This document shows, in pieces, positions 11,463 through 22,640 of a stretch of 64,000 nt of DNA. Source of the DNA: Castanea sativa (taxonomy: Eukaryota > Streptophyta > Magnoliopsida > Fagales > Fagaceae). The position numbers and the translations under genes are program-made. Location of the stretch: positions 26,589,158 through 26,653,157 of the forward strand of contig NC_134024.1 of assembly GCF_040712315.1 (NCBI RefSeq). The letters run 5' to 3'. The notes beneath the pieces are model-generated. The model made no database searches, was not told the origin of the DNA, and saw only the letters and a list, made by a program, of their open reading frames with translations. Numbering within the stretch: the stretch's first letter is position 1; each line of letters begins with the position of its first letter.

Positions 11463-12748
11463 ATGGCTAGCAATCAAAATTTTTCTCATCCAACAATTCA
11501 TGATATCAATAGATGAGTTCGTAGCTTTGATTTCAGCACTAAAACCAATTTTACAGCCTTTAAACTAGAAGGAATTAAGGGTTTGAGGAATGTCAAGATC
11601 AATTGGGGGTTTCTTCGTGCTGCTATGAATTCTGGGATCTGGAAGACCATGTGTTTCAGTTTAACACTGCTGAACTTTGTCCGAAAATTGAAGAGTTTTT
11701 CGCTATTCTGGGCTATGATCCAAGCAGGAAATCTGTTGTAGTTTCTTGTGATCCCCAGCATAAGGAATCTTTGTCTGATGCTATCGGTCTTCCTACTTCC
11801 ATTACTGATAGTATGATTGAAGGCCATATGGTGAATCTTTGTGCAATTATCTCTCAGCTGATTTACAAAGGCACTTATGGGGTGGCTAACAATATGTAGA
11901 AAAACTTCGGTTTGGCCTTATGCTTTGTGGGAGAATTTTTACTTTGCTTTGGGAGGCACCTTTTTATGGATGCTTGAGCCATAAGTGTTGTGAACCAAAT
12001 TAAGGATGGTGACAATCCTGCTTCTTTGATCTTAGCAGAAACCCTTCTTGGACTGGATGCTGTATTTCATGGTGGAGAAACTCAGAACTTCTTAGGGAGT
12101 CCTTTGACTTTGCAGATATGGCTGATGGAGCGACTGGACATGATTGCCAAGCCTACAACTGGTAATTATGGACCTAGTAGTTTTCTTAGCAGGGTTGTAA
12201 TCAAAATTAAGTGTCAAACTGAGAGTGATTGGGTGAAGTTCTTGGACAAGAAATCTAGTACTTCAATTCAATGGGACTGTTATTGGTGGAAGTGCCCACC
12301 CCCTCTACTGCAGTCTCTAAGATCAGATCACATCTTCCTTGTTGGGTTGCGGAGGGCAACTATCTACAAGGGAGATAGACTCTTGAGGCAATTTAAATAT
12401 GATCAAGGAATGCCAAGTGGCAAAAGAAGAAGACCCTTCTCTCCTGTGGACACAAATCCTACTACTATAAAGAACATGCTATTGGGTTTAGAGATGGTTG
12501 ATTGGGTGGACCAATCTTTTGTCAAGGTTCACTTTCACAGGATGACTACAGAATCTTCTAACTGGCTGATAGACAAGATTGTTTACAAGGAAGCTGAGAG
12601 GGTTGCTATGAGAGAACAATTTCTCAGAGACAACCGGGAAAGACTTAACAAAGACAACTATGAGTTCAAAAGAAGAGATAGGGATGTTGAAACACCTAAC
12701 ACAAAAGGAATTAATGATCAGAAAAAGAAAAGATTGAAGCCAAAGTGA
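11463..12748 (+). pseudogene. DUF7745-like protein reading frame, broken
   Basis: Starting at ATG 11463 (MASNQNFSHP), the text runs through NWGFLRAAMN, then shifts frame near 11630 to FWDLEDHVFQFNTAELCP, KIEEFFAILGYDP and SPLTLQIWLMERL, with IQWDCYWWKCPP further on. This order resembles the plant domain DUF7745, found in many proteins linked to retroelements. The C-terminus is basic and charged (REQFLRDNRERL ... KKKRLKPK). Breaks are an early TGA (11514), one frameshift, and stops at 11897 and about 11972. From 11990 the last 252 codons are open. It lies downstream of and in the same direction as the PMD gene, and converges on TE1 integrase. Its function is unknown and the family call rests on pattern memory. 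Confidence 0.65.
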
Positions 12749-13272
12749 CCTTCTTATTCTTTTGGCTTTGAGCATGTTTATTTAGAAATTGATGTAAAAA
12801 CTCTTTTTTTAGGGATTATTTAGGGTTTGCAGGTTAGGGGTTTTGTTTATGGTGTAGGCTTTTGGAGTTTTATTTATTTATTTATTTATTGTTATGGTTT
12901 GGCTTAGGGTTTAGGTTTTTGTGTAATGACATGGTTTAATGAAACGGTTGAAATTTTTGGTAAATTTGGTTAATGGGCAAATGGTGGGTTTTGGGAAATT
13001 GTGACTGAACCAATGCATGGTTGCCTATGTACCGCCTTGGATAGAAGGATCACATCATCACGTAGTTCATTCATTTTTTTTATTCGCCTTAATTTTTGTC
13101 TAGGCCACCCTTTCGGGTTTTCAACCTAGCAAGCTCTCTCACTCTTTTTTTTCTTACTCTCCTTTTGCGTAGGTTGCCCTTTCGGGTTTTCGACCTACCT
13201 TTTTCTATTTTTTTTTTGTTTTTTGTTACTCTAATTTTTTCCTAGACTGCCCTTTTGGGTTTTCAACCTAGC

Positions 13273-13308
<36 letters not shown>

Positions 13309-13334
13309 TTGTTGCTTGGTTTGCAACTACCACT
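12749..13334. repeat. Convergent spacer with three CCCTTTCGGGTTTTC repeats
   Basis: Three copies of a ~75-bp unit with core TAGGYYRCCCTTTYGGGTTTTC and a following MAACCTAG-like end lie at about 13095, 13165 and 13240, each followed by T-rich runs. They sit between the stop of the plus-strand DUF7745-like frame and the stop of minus-strand integrase. A role in 3' end formation of either transcript is speculative. Confidence 0.6.
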
Positions 13335-14700
13335 TCAAACGTGGTACTTCTTCAATTGATCCATGTTAGTTGGTTCAATGAAAGGATGTGCATCTAAGTC
13401 CATTAACCTTACTACTCCTCCAAAGTATATCTGCTTGATAATGTATGGGCCTACCCAATTCTGCTTGAACTTCCTGTTTGCATCTTGAATTGGGGCTTGG
13501 ATTTCTTTCAACACTAGATCTCCTAACTTCAAATCTCTGGTTCTTACTCTCTTATTAAAAGCTTTCCTCAGCCTTCTTTGGTATTCTTGAATGTGATATA
13601 AGGCTTTGAGTCTTTTCTCATCCAGCATGCCTAATTGGTCATATATGCTTTGCAACCAATCTGCTTTGGGGATTTCACTTTCCAATACTATCCTCAGTGA
13701 TCAGATACCCATTTCAATGGGAAGGATTGCTTTCATCCCATACACCAACGAATAAGGAATGGCTCTTAGGGAAGACTGGATTGATGTTCAGTACCCCTAG
13801 AGTGCATAGGGCAACTATAGGTGCCAATCCTTGTAATTCTTTGTGTTCTTCTTCAAGATTCGCCCTATATTTTTATTAGCAGCCTCAACTGCTCCATTAG
13901 TCTGAGGACAGTAAGGTGAAGACTTGTGGTGTTGAATATTGAACTATCTTAGTAGCTTTTTTGTTTCTCCTTTAAAATGTAACCCATTGTTAGAGACGAT
14001 CTCATATGGTACCCCATATCTGCAAATGATGTTGGTTTGAATGAACTGAGCAACTTTCTTTGAATTTAGAACTCTGTATGAGGCAGCCTTTACCCATTTG
14101 GTGAAATAGTCTATAGCAACAAGTATAAATTCATGGCCATTGGATGCAGTTGGATGAATCTTCCCTATAATGTCTATCCCCTATGTAGAGAACGGCCAGG
14201 GTAATGTCATAGTATGTAGTGGCATGGGCAACATGTGCTTCAGATCTCCATGGACATGGCATTGGTGGCATTTTTGAACATGAGCTACACAGTCAGCTTC
14301 CATAGTGGTCCAGTAATAGCCTTGTCTCATTATCTTCCTTGATAGAATGTGTGCATTCATATATAGCCCATAACTTGATTCATAAACCTCTTCAATTATC
14401 TGCTATGCCTCCTTAGCGATTAGACAAAGGAGATGAATTCCATCATATAATCTTTTGTAAAGTCTTTCACCATAAATAATGTAATTAGTGGACAACCTTT
14501 GGATGGTCAATTGATCATTCTTGTTTGCAGATGGTTGGTATGTCCCATCCTTAAGGTATTGTAGGATGTCTGAATACCATTAACCTTCCTCATTCTTTTC
14601 CTCGTCTTCATTTATTATCATGTAGTAGGCTAGTTCTTTTTGTTCCAACACTATCAGCCTGACTTTATCTTCTTTTGGCCCATCCATCATGGATGCCATG
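13335..14700 (-). pseudogene. TE1 integrase
   Basis: The minus strand encodes a Ty3/gypsy integrase. The catalytic core shows GIDIIGKIHP and IDYFTKWVKA, then VSNNGLHF where VSDNG is expected (the second catalytic Asp reads Asn), then TNGAVEAANKNI carrying the conserved Glu. The C-terminal part, 13335-13685, is open over 116 codons with KLGDLVLKEI and NWVGPYIIKQI, a GPY/F-type module. The N-terminal zinc-binding region is at about 14270-14700 and is interrupted by stops. Integrase joins retroelement DNA into the chromosome. This copy should be inactive. Confidence 0.8.
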
Positions 14701-14780
14701 GTTGCTAAAGCATCTACAATTTGGTTCTGCATCCTGGGCACATACTGGTATTGGATCTTTCTGAATTTTGATGTCCATTT

Positions 14781-16456
14781 CTAAAGACATTCATGATAAG
14801 GCATAAGCTTTCCTTCTTTTATCCTCCATTTATTCTGAATCTGAGAGATTTTTAGAGCTGAATCTCTGTATACCTCCAACTCCTTCACTCCTAGGCCCAA
14901 GGCTGCTTGTAGTCCCATAATGCAAGTTTCATATTCTGTGGTATTGTTGGTGGCAGAGAAGTTAAGTCTGCCAGAAAATGGAATGTGTGTCCTTTTTGGT
15001 GAAATTAAGAGAACTACAATTCCACTTCCATTTTGATTTTTTGCTCCATCAAAATACATCTTCCATGATTCTACCTCCATCCCTATGATATCTTCATCCG
15101 GAAAGTCTCCTTGGATCTCTTCAGCTTTTTCCGGTGAATAATGGGCTATATGATTGGTAATTGCTCTCCTTTTCACAGATTTCTGAGTCACATACTTAAT
15201 ATCAAATTCTGACAAAAGCAAGACCCATTTGGCAGTCTTCCCATCTTGCATAGGTTTTTCCATTAATTACTTCAAAGGATTCATTCTTGCAATCAATAGA
15301 ATCTTGTAAGCAAGCATATAATGTCTAAGTTTGCGAGTTGCCCAAACAAGTGCTACACATGTCTTCTCTAATGGTGAACACTTTTCTTCAAAAGGCAACA
15401 TCTTCTTGCTAATGTAGTAGATTGCATTCTCCTTCCTAGTCTTTTTGAGGTATTGAGCAAGTAGAGCCCCCATTGCTGCATCTGTAGAGGTGAGATACAA
15501 CAACAATGGCTTTTCAAGTACTGGGGGGACAAGTATTGGTGGCTTTGTCAGATAACTCTTGATCTTCTCAAAGGTTTCTTGACATTGTTCATTCCATACT
15601 ATAGGGACTTCCTTCTTAAGCAGTCTGAAGATTGGTTCTCATGTCATGGTGAGCTGGGCTATGAACCTGCTGATGTACTATATCCTCCTTAGAAATCCTC
15701 GGATCTCCTTTACAATTCTTGGAGGCTTCATCTCTACTATTGCCTTGATTTTTTTCGGATCAACTTCTATTCCTCTTTGGCTTACCACAAACCATAACAG
15801 TTTTCCGAATGTAACTCCAAAAGTGCATTTCTTAGGATTCAATCATAACTTGTAGAGCCAGATCCTTTCAAAGAACTTCCTCAAAGCTGGTATATGCCCT
15901 TCACGGTCTTTGGACTTCACTATCATGTCATCAACATAAACTTCTACTTCCTTGTGGGTCAAATCATGCAACAAAGTGGTGGCCGCAAGTTGGTAAGTAG
16001 CACCAGTATTTTTAAGGGCAAATAGCATGACCTTGTAGTAGTATGTCCCCCATGGTGTAATGAAGAAGGTTTTCTCCATATCTTACGGAGCCATCTTGAT
16101 CTGGTTGTAACTTGAAAATCCATCCATAAATGATAGCAGAGCATGACCTGCGGTGTTGTCAACCAAGACGTCAATGTGAGGCAAAGGGAAGTCATCTTTT
16201 GGGCTGGCCTTATTTAGATCTTGAAAATCTATACACATCCTGACCTTCCCATTTTCTTTGGTATCAGAACCACATTAGCTAACCACTTTGGATAGTTGAC
16301 CACTCTTAGGAATCCAGCATTATACTGCTTCTCCAATTCTTCCTTGATCTTGAGAGTCCACTCTGGCTTCATTCTTCTCAACTTCTGCTTGATCGACTTC
16401 ATGGTTGGACCTGTGGGAATGTAGTGTTGTACTATATCTGTATCAATCTCAAGCAT
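14781..16456 (-). pseudogene. TE1 reverse transcriptase and two RNase H domains
   Basis: Reading down the minus strand: IDTDIVQHYIPT and KQKLRRMKPEW at the RT N-terminus (16456-16229), the catalytic YVDDMIVKS box (about 15900), RT-linked RNase H (15506-15267, LLYLTSTDAAMGALLAQYLK), then a second, archaeal-type RNase H (15263-14781, SWKMYFDGAKNQNGSG and NNTTEYETCIMGLQAA). The second RNase H is diagnostic of the Tat lineage. Frames are interrupted by several stops and shifts between these blocks, so no polyprotein can be made. Confidence 0.85.
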
Positions 16457-16468
16457 GTCTTCATATGA

Positions 16469-17964
16469 CTAACCAAAGACCTCCTTGAACTCTATCAATT
16501 GTGCCACTAGTGCATCTTTCTTTGAAGTGGTTAGGGTATTGCCCATTTGGATTATTTTAGGGTCATCCTCAGATCCCAATTCTTTTATAGGTTCTAGGTA
16601 TCCATGTTTTAATTTCTTATTATTAAGAGTTTCTTTACCGATTTCAGAAATAAAAACATTTAAAGCCAACAAATAAGCAAGATTAGAAATCATATTAAAA
16701 GGAAAAGAGTTCTCAACAGATTCAAGAAACTTGACAGACTCAACTAAAGCAGACTTAACTGGAAAATTATCACAAAAAGACTTAACAGGAAGAGAAACAC
16801 TATCAGAAATAGACTCAATAGGGATAGAAACAATGTTCTTGGTAGGGGCAACTGGCTCAGCGGTCTTGATCTTCTTGGCAAAGGTGACTGACTTGACGGT
16901 CTTGATCTTCCTCACGAAATCCTCCATGGGGTGGACGGCTCCCTCCCATGCCCAGCTCTTCAACTCAGTCGTGGCTTCCACGATGACAGATGGCTCCCAA
17001 TAAGCTTCTTCTTCTTCCCTCAGCATCAGTACTACGGGATCTACATCCATATAATCTGTAGCTTCTTCTTCAATCCCCATGTCTGTAGACTTGTCGATCA
17101 CAAAAGCATCCAAATGCACTATGCTATCCATCCATTCATCAAACAAGTTGTGCTTGCCCCTGTTGCCCAAGTCAGTGGGTTGAGGGAGATGCTCTGGCTC
17201 ACCTCTTTCTTCCCTCTCATCACTACATTCAGCATTCTCAAGTGTTATGATTCTGAGACTATGGACCATTAGCTTATGGTCTAGTGTGGCCAATCTAGCA
17301 TCTATGTCACCCGCCTCTTCAGTAGTGGGTGAATTTGGTTTTGAATCATAATACGATCCCAATTCTGGCACTTCTCTTCCATGCTTGTCATACCTAGGGC
17401 CGAACTTTGAGTTAACATTAGTGATATCACTCCAATCTGAAGGTGCCCAGAGATATTCTTGGTGGTACATTCAATTAGCTTGTGCATTCTCTTCTCTTAT
17501 ATTCTCTAACATATTCACAGTTTATATTGATCACTATCAGTATCGCTCCACCTGTTAGCATCGGCGTCATCATCAATGTCTTGATCATAATAATCCACAT
17601 CACTATCATATTCTTCATAGAATTGGTTTGCATCTTCATCTTCTCTATCACTAGGGGGTTCACCCTAATCATCACCATTGTACGGGCTATCATAACTTCT
17701 GTTGTTGTTGTCATCACTATTGGTGTTGTTGTCATCATCATCATCATGTCCACTATCATTGTTGCTGTTGTCACTACTATTATCACTCTTGTCATCGTTT
17801 TCATCTTCATCATCACTCGAGGCTACTCCCCCTTCCTCATCTTCGTTATGGGGTCTTAATTCATACGGGCTCTTTAATGCATGTTGACTAGCCTTCCAAT
17901 ACTCATCATCTTTGATGTTACAAATAGGATCTCCAAGAAGCGTAGTCATGGCATCAGGATCCAT
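16469..17964 (-). pseudogene. TE1 pol linker region with Asp/Asn-rich tract
   Basis: Between protease and RT there is a 333-codon open stretch (17470-16469, MYHQEYLWAPSDWSDI ...) and, upstream, a strongly acidic segment (17964-17665) rich in D, N, S and E and made of repeated GAT/AAT/AGT-type codons. It has no recognised domain. Its position, just before the RT start (LEIDTDIVQ), says it is the variable pol linker of TE1. The tract is trinucleotide-repeat-like, so it may vary in length. Confidence 0.65.
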
Positions 17965-18306
17965 GTAATTGGCCCAATCAGCAGGAACTCACGTTGTGTC
18001 TTCTTTCTTCAATTCCGGAACCTTGTTGTAGCAATCAAATAGCATCTCGAACCCAGGTACCATTTTCTTTGTCATAGGATCAAATCTCGGTTTGGGGAAT
18101 CCCCAATAATGTTGGCTCTCTCCGACTTTTACAAACTTCCCATTCAATGTAGGAGTGTAAGGTTTTAGTGGTTCTAGAGGACAAGGGAGTCCTTTTGCTT
18201 TGGCTTTGGCTCAGACCATTTTTCTTACTTCCATCTCTAGCAAATCATCATCAGTGGGCTTGTAGCCTAGCCTGAAAGGTGGTGTGGCAATAGGGATTGT
18301 CGAATC

Positions 18307-19080
18307 CTAAACAGTTGCTTTTTTCACAGTTCTCCCCAAATTCATCCCTGGAAAGTAGTTCATTCTCCTCATCTTTGCTATCACATTGTTGTTACCATAA
18401 GGTGCAAAGTCCATTGGGATCTTCTCAACTTCTCCCTCTCTCTTTTCAGAAATAGGTCTTTCAATCATAAAGCCATCCAAGGTCAACGGCTCTTTCTCGG
18501 AATCAATACCATAAACTGGTTTTGGCATAGTCAAAGTATCCCCGTAGTTGGTCACAATAGCTCCTTCATGTGGAAACTGAATCTTTTGATGTAGGGAAAA
18601 AGGTACGATTTCTGTATCATGAATCCAAGGTCGCCCAAGGAGCATTTTGAAGCATGAGGCTATGTTAAGGACCTAAAAATCCACCTTCTTGATCATTAGG
18701 CCTATGGTAAGCTCCAAGGTTATGGTTCTCCGGACCTCTATTCTACTATTGTCATATTCCCTCACATGTTGGTCACTAGGCACAAAGTCTTCAATATTAA
18801 GGCCCAAGCAGCTTGCAGTCTTTAAAGGACACACATTCAAAATGCTTCCATCATCTATCAAAACCATCAATATCCTCTTCCCCATGGAATCTACAGTGAT
18901 ATGCAACGGGTCATTGTGGTGTTTCCCCTTCTTGGTCAAATCCTTGTTGGAATAAGAGATGGTGAGTTCCCTATTTACGGACCCAATCATAGCATTTAGA
19001 TCTTGAGAGGTTGTGGTTGTATGGACTTGGATTTGGTTGAGCAAGTCTACTAGGTTTTGACAGTGTTTGTATGAGGCCAT
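18307..19080 (-). pseudogene. TE1 aspartic protease
   Basis: The frame at 19080-18673 contains MVLIDDGSILNVCPLKTA, where the expected DTG/DSG active site of retroelement protease reads DDGS. After a stop, 18645-18307 supplies LLGRPWIHDTEIVPFSLHQ, the conserved C-terminal LLGRPW block of Tat-type proteases. Protease would mature the Gag-Pol polyprotein. The break between the two blocks makes it non-functional. Confidence 0.8.
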
Positions 19081-19122
19081 GAGTAAGCCCCATAGGGATA
19101 TGTTGGCTTATGTCTTTTGTTT

Positions 19123-21025
19123 TTACTTGAGGAATTCATCTTCCTCGGCAGGCGTCTGTTGGGTTGATCTATTCAAGGCTTCCACAGGGTTTTCAGTCTC
19201 CAAATGTGGGGTTTGAAGTGTCTCCCCACTTATGATATGGGCAATTTTTGTCAAATTCATGAGGTCAGTGTCTTGGGGTTTAAAGTGTCTCCCCTCATTT
19301 GTAGGTGTTTGGTTGTTTTCTTGGAGTTTGAAGTGTCTCCCCCTATTTGTAGGTGTTTGGTTATTTATTTGGGGTTTGAAGTGTCTCCCCCTATTTGTTG
19401 GTGTTTGGTAATCCTCGAGTTTTGATTCATCATTCCATATGTCATATCCTGTGGTGGTGGTGGTGGTGGTAGATGTCTTATCCATTAATTCTTCCTATGT
19501 CATCATGAAGCATTTGGGTAGGTCACAGATCAGGTTGGATGGATCCTCCTTATTCTCCTCTTCAATCATCAAGCAATTAATCCTTGGTCCTTTCCCAAAA
19601 TTGTGATTGGGTAAGGGATTATTAGCGATGCTAGGCCTTGTAGGCGGCGTAATCACTTTGTTGTCTATTAGGTCTTGAATTGCATGACGAATGGTGAAAC
19701 AATGGTTAGTGTCATGAATAGGGACTTAGTGGTAGGCACATCTTTTATTTACATCAAACCTTGAGGGAAAGGGGTTTGGAATTGGTCTTAGGTCTAAGGG
19801 CTTCAGTAACCCTTTTGCTTTTAGCTTATCAAACACTTGGCTCATGGGCATGTATAACTCATGAAATTCCCTTTTAGGCCTAGGCCCTTGTGGTACTTGC
19901 ACAGGTGCAACAGGTGCAAACAATTGATATGGATCATTTTTATGAATATTAGAAATTTCTGCAGCTTTGGAATTAGATCGTATACTTTTTCTAAACCTTG
20001 GAAGGTAATCAGTCTTTATAGTGCCATTGTTTATTGCATCCTCAATTTGGGTTCCGGTAGCAATTAATGCTTTAAAATTGGGAAAATACTATGCAAACAA
20101 ATACTTGTGGTATACAGGTAATAAATTCTTTACAACCATGGCTAATTATTCGTCCTCACTAGGCCTAATCATCATCTATGCGGCCTTAGCTCTACTTGGT
20201 GATGAAAGTGGAGAAGGACTCCTTTGGCGCTTGCTTGGTAGTCGTAAGGTCTCTTCTTGTGATGTCAACTTCTGTATTGTATTTGTATTGCTTATGGAAC
20301 TCTCAGTAGATGTCTTCCCAACTTCTTGCTTTTGCATCATCTAGATTGAGGAACCACCTAAGAGTGGCTCCAATCAGTGTGCTTTGGAACATTTGAGCAA
20401 GCACTTTCTCGGTCGCGCCTAAGGGCTGCATAGCCCTCATGTACATCTTCAGATGAGACTTTGGGCAACCGGTCCCATCAAACTTGTCAAGGGTTAGCAT
20501 CTTGAACTTGGGTGGCAATCTTGCATTAGGGAACAGTGAGAGAGAATCGTATTCCATAAGGTCCTTCATCTTACGGGCTCTTCTAATCATCTCCTCCATC
20601 TTATTCATTCTCTCGTTGATCTTCTTCTTGCTTTCAACGACTAGTGGATCATGATCAGTCTTGTCCTCCTCTTAACTATTCTTCAAATTCTGGAACTGTT
20701 GCATCATACAGTTTATGTCTTCCTTTAACTGGATCTGACTAGCTATTATAGTGTTGAGTAGCTCTTGAGCGTTCATGGGTTCCTCTGTGTTTGGGTGTTC
20801 TCCTTCCTTGGCCATAGTGTGGGGAGCTTCAAACTTCTGGTGGCTTGAACTACCTTGGAGGTCAAAGATGGGGTTGTGATGTTGCAGCGGTGGAGCTTCT
20901 TCTATGCTTGACGGCCTCATTATGGTGATGGGAGTGATAGGCTTGGAACTGGAGCTACTGGCTTGAGTGTTAGACTTAGGTTCTCTTTGTAGTCTTCCTT
21001 CAGATCTTAACCAAATTATCCCCAA
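19123..21025 (-). pseudogene. TE1 gag
   Basis: The capsid-type core is at 20608-20303: PPKFKMLTLDKFDGTGCP, SHLKMYMRAMQ, and FQSTLIGATLRWFLNL, a Retrotrans_gag signature. The N-terminal part (21025-20672) is Ser/Pro-rich. The C-terminal part (19923-19726) holds FHELYMPMSQVFDKLKAKGLL and ends with DVNKRCAYH, the start of the zinc-knuckle-like CxYH motif typical of Tat gag. The last open piece (19485-19123) contains the 16-residue repeats listed separately. Several stops divide the frame. Confidence 0.75.
19204..19425 (-). repeat. 48-bp coding tandem repeats in TE1 gag tail
   Basis: Three full copies and a partial fourth of a 48-bp unit encode a 16-residue repeat of the form NNQTPTNRGRHFKPQI on the minus strand. 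The length is an exact multiple of three, so expansion keeps the frame. No function is known. Confidence 0.8.
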
Positions 21026-21544
21026 ATGATAGGCTTGGTCGGGCTAATCAAAGCTAAGACCCCATCCACATCCATCAATCAACCAAAAGAAACACACACA
21101 ACATGCAATGCAATTTTAACCGGGATCGACCTAGGTTGTTGTTTCATTGTTTTCCATAGGTAGGACGCTACACCTCCCAACTTGTAATGTAATGAAAATT
21201 GCATTGGTTCAAACAGCATGGTTTGTCCTTTACAATCAACATGAAATGATCCAGTGACTTTGGGCTATGAGTTGGTGAATTTGCCACTGGGTACCCAAAT
21301 CTAATGAAGACCAGCGATCCATGGTTACTACTACCACAAAATTGTTGAAAAGGAGTGCATACATATTGTTTGGATGCCATACACTATGATAGTTAGGGAA
21401 AGATTTTAACAAACAATACATACAACAAAATATTATACAACATCCCATCAAACATAAATAAACAAATGACAACTATATCATGCAAGACCATGCAAAATAA
21501 TGGTACATATTTGGTCACTTAAGTCTAATACGAAACTTAGCCCT

Positions 21545-21567
21545 CGACATCCCCAGTGGAGTCGTCA
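21545..21567 (-). other. TE1 primer-binding site, complementary to tRNA-Arg
   Basis: On the minus strand the LTR ends in CTCTCACA, and one base later comes TGACGACTCCACTGGGGATG. A PBS for plant tRNA-Arg(ACG) would read TGGCGACTCCGCTGGGGATC. The match is good with two G-to-A changes in the first 19 bases, as expected of methylation decay. This fixes the orientation of TE1 and the inner edge of its 5' LTR. Confidence 0.7.
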
Positions 21568-21568
21568 C

Positions 21569-22640
21569 TGTGAGAGACAGGGAAAATTGCCTCTAAAAAT
21601 AGAGAGATTTTTGGAGTGTTTTTTAGGGCACCTCTCTTTTTGGGTAAGTAGTGTGGAGTCGCCACTTATTTTTTATGTACAAAAAATAAGAAAAACTAAA
21701 TACAAAATACATGACTGAATTGCTTCGTTTCATTGATTAAATAAAAGATACAAATTTGAGAATTTGAACTTTACATGGCTTTGGATCCTAGTTACAATCT
21801 ACCAAATATATATGGCCTTTTGTCCTAGTTACAATCTACCCAAAACAAAAACAAAGATAAAGCTAGATCTACTTAACCAAAAATCTAAATCCGGAGGCTA
21901 GGTTATGGAATGAGAAGGTGTATGGCACCCATTTCACCCAGACAAAGTCTGATCTTCTAGACTCTTGTGACCAATGTACCATTTTATACACGACATGAAT
22001 GATATGTTGAACATGTGAAAGATAAACATAAAATCAAAAATTTATTTATGAATGAAGTCTCTTCTTTTGAAAAGAATCAGATCTATTTTAGTTGGTGAAA
22101 AAAATGGATTTTTATTTGAAAAATATCAGATCTGTTTTGTAGAATATAAAAAAGTGGTTTTCGGAGATGAAAATTCAGATTAGTTTTGTGATGATAAAAA
22201 ATAAAATTGTTTTTAATGACAGAAAAATCAGTTTTGTTTTTGAGAACTAAAAAAAAAATGGTTTTTTGGATTTGTAAAAGATTAGATCTGTTTTTGAGAA
22301 CTTAAAAAAAAGTTTTTAATGATAGAAAAAATCAGATCTGTTTTTTATATGTTTTTTTTTTTTTTAAGAATGGAAAAGGTTTTTTAGAAGAGAGTTTCAC
22401 TCATAATATGAATTCATGCAATCATGGATTAAAACAAACACAAACATAGTAGTACATGATCTCTTTCTTTATTTCAACAATTTGCATGTATTAAAAAGTC
22501 AGATTTGTATCTTAAGAAAGATACAAATCAGTTTTGACTTGAGAAAAATTTAGATCTGTATCTCATAAAGATGCAGATCTCTTTTTTTTTGAGAAAAATT
22601 CAGATTTACATCTAGAAAAGATGGAGATCTGTTTTATCTG
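21569..22640 (-). repeat. TE1 5' LTR (R/U5 side), truncated
   Basis: It starts TGTGAGAGACAG on the plus strand (the complement of an LTR end in CA), next to the PBS. It contains text seen in Tat-type LTRs (GAATGAGAAGGTGTATGGCA, CACCCATTTCACCC) and a run of degenerate repeats with the word TCAGATCTGTTTT between about 22060 and 22640. The outer end is not defined. No TGTAGACACT-type start was found, so the U3 part is missing or replaced. Confidence 0.55.

Larger units (their letters stand above)
4986..22640 (-). mobile_element. TE1: large degenerate Tat-lineage Ty3/gypsy retrotransposon
   Basis: On the minus strand the order is LTR fragment, PBS, gag, protease, acidic linker, reverse transcriptase, RNase H, a second (archaeal-type) RNase H, and integrase. 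The duplicated RNase H marks the Tat lineage. After integrase, toward the presumed 3' LTR, there are 7.5 kb carrying two genes in the opposite (plus) orientation and a minisatellite. All retroviral-type frames are broken. The 5' LTR piece (21569 onward) and the 3' LTR piece (ending at 5692) do not overlap in content: one seems to keep R/U5 and the other U3. Both ends are therefore truncated and no target duplication can be assigned. The outer boundaries are approximate. Confidence 0.7.

Noticed and set aside
17482..17859. 125-codon open frame on the plus strand, rich in Ile, Val and Thr
   Set aside because: It is the antisense shadow of the Asp/Asn-rich trinucleotide tract in the TE1 pol linker and has no recognisable domain.
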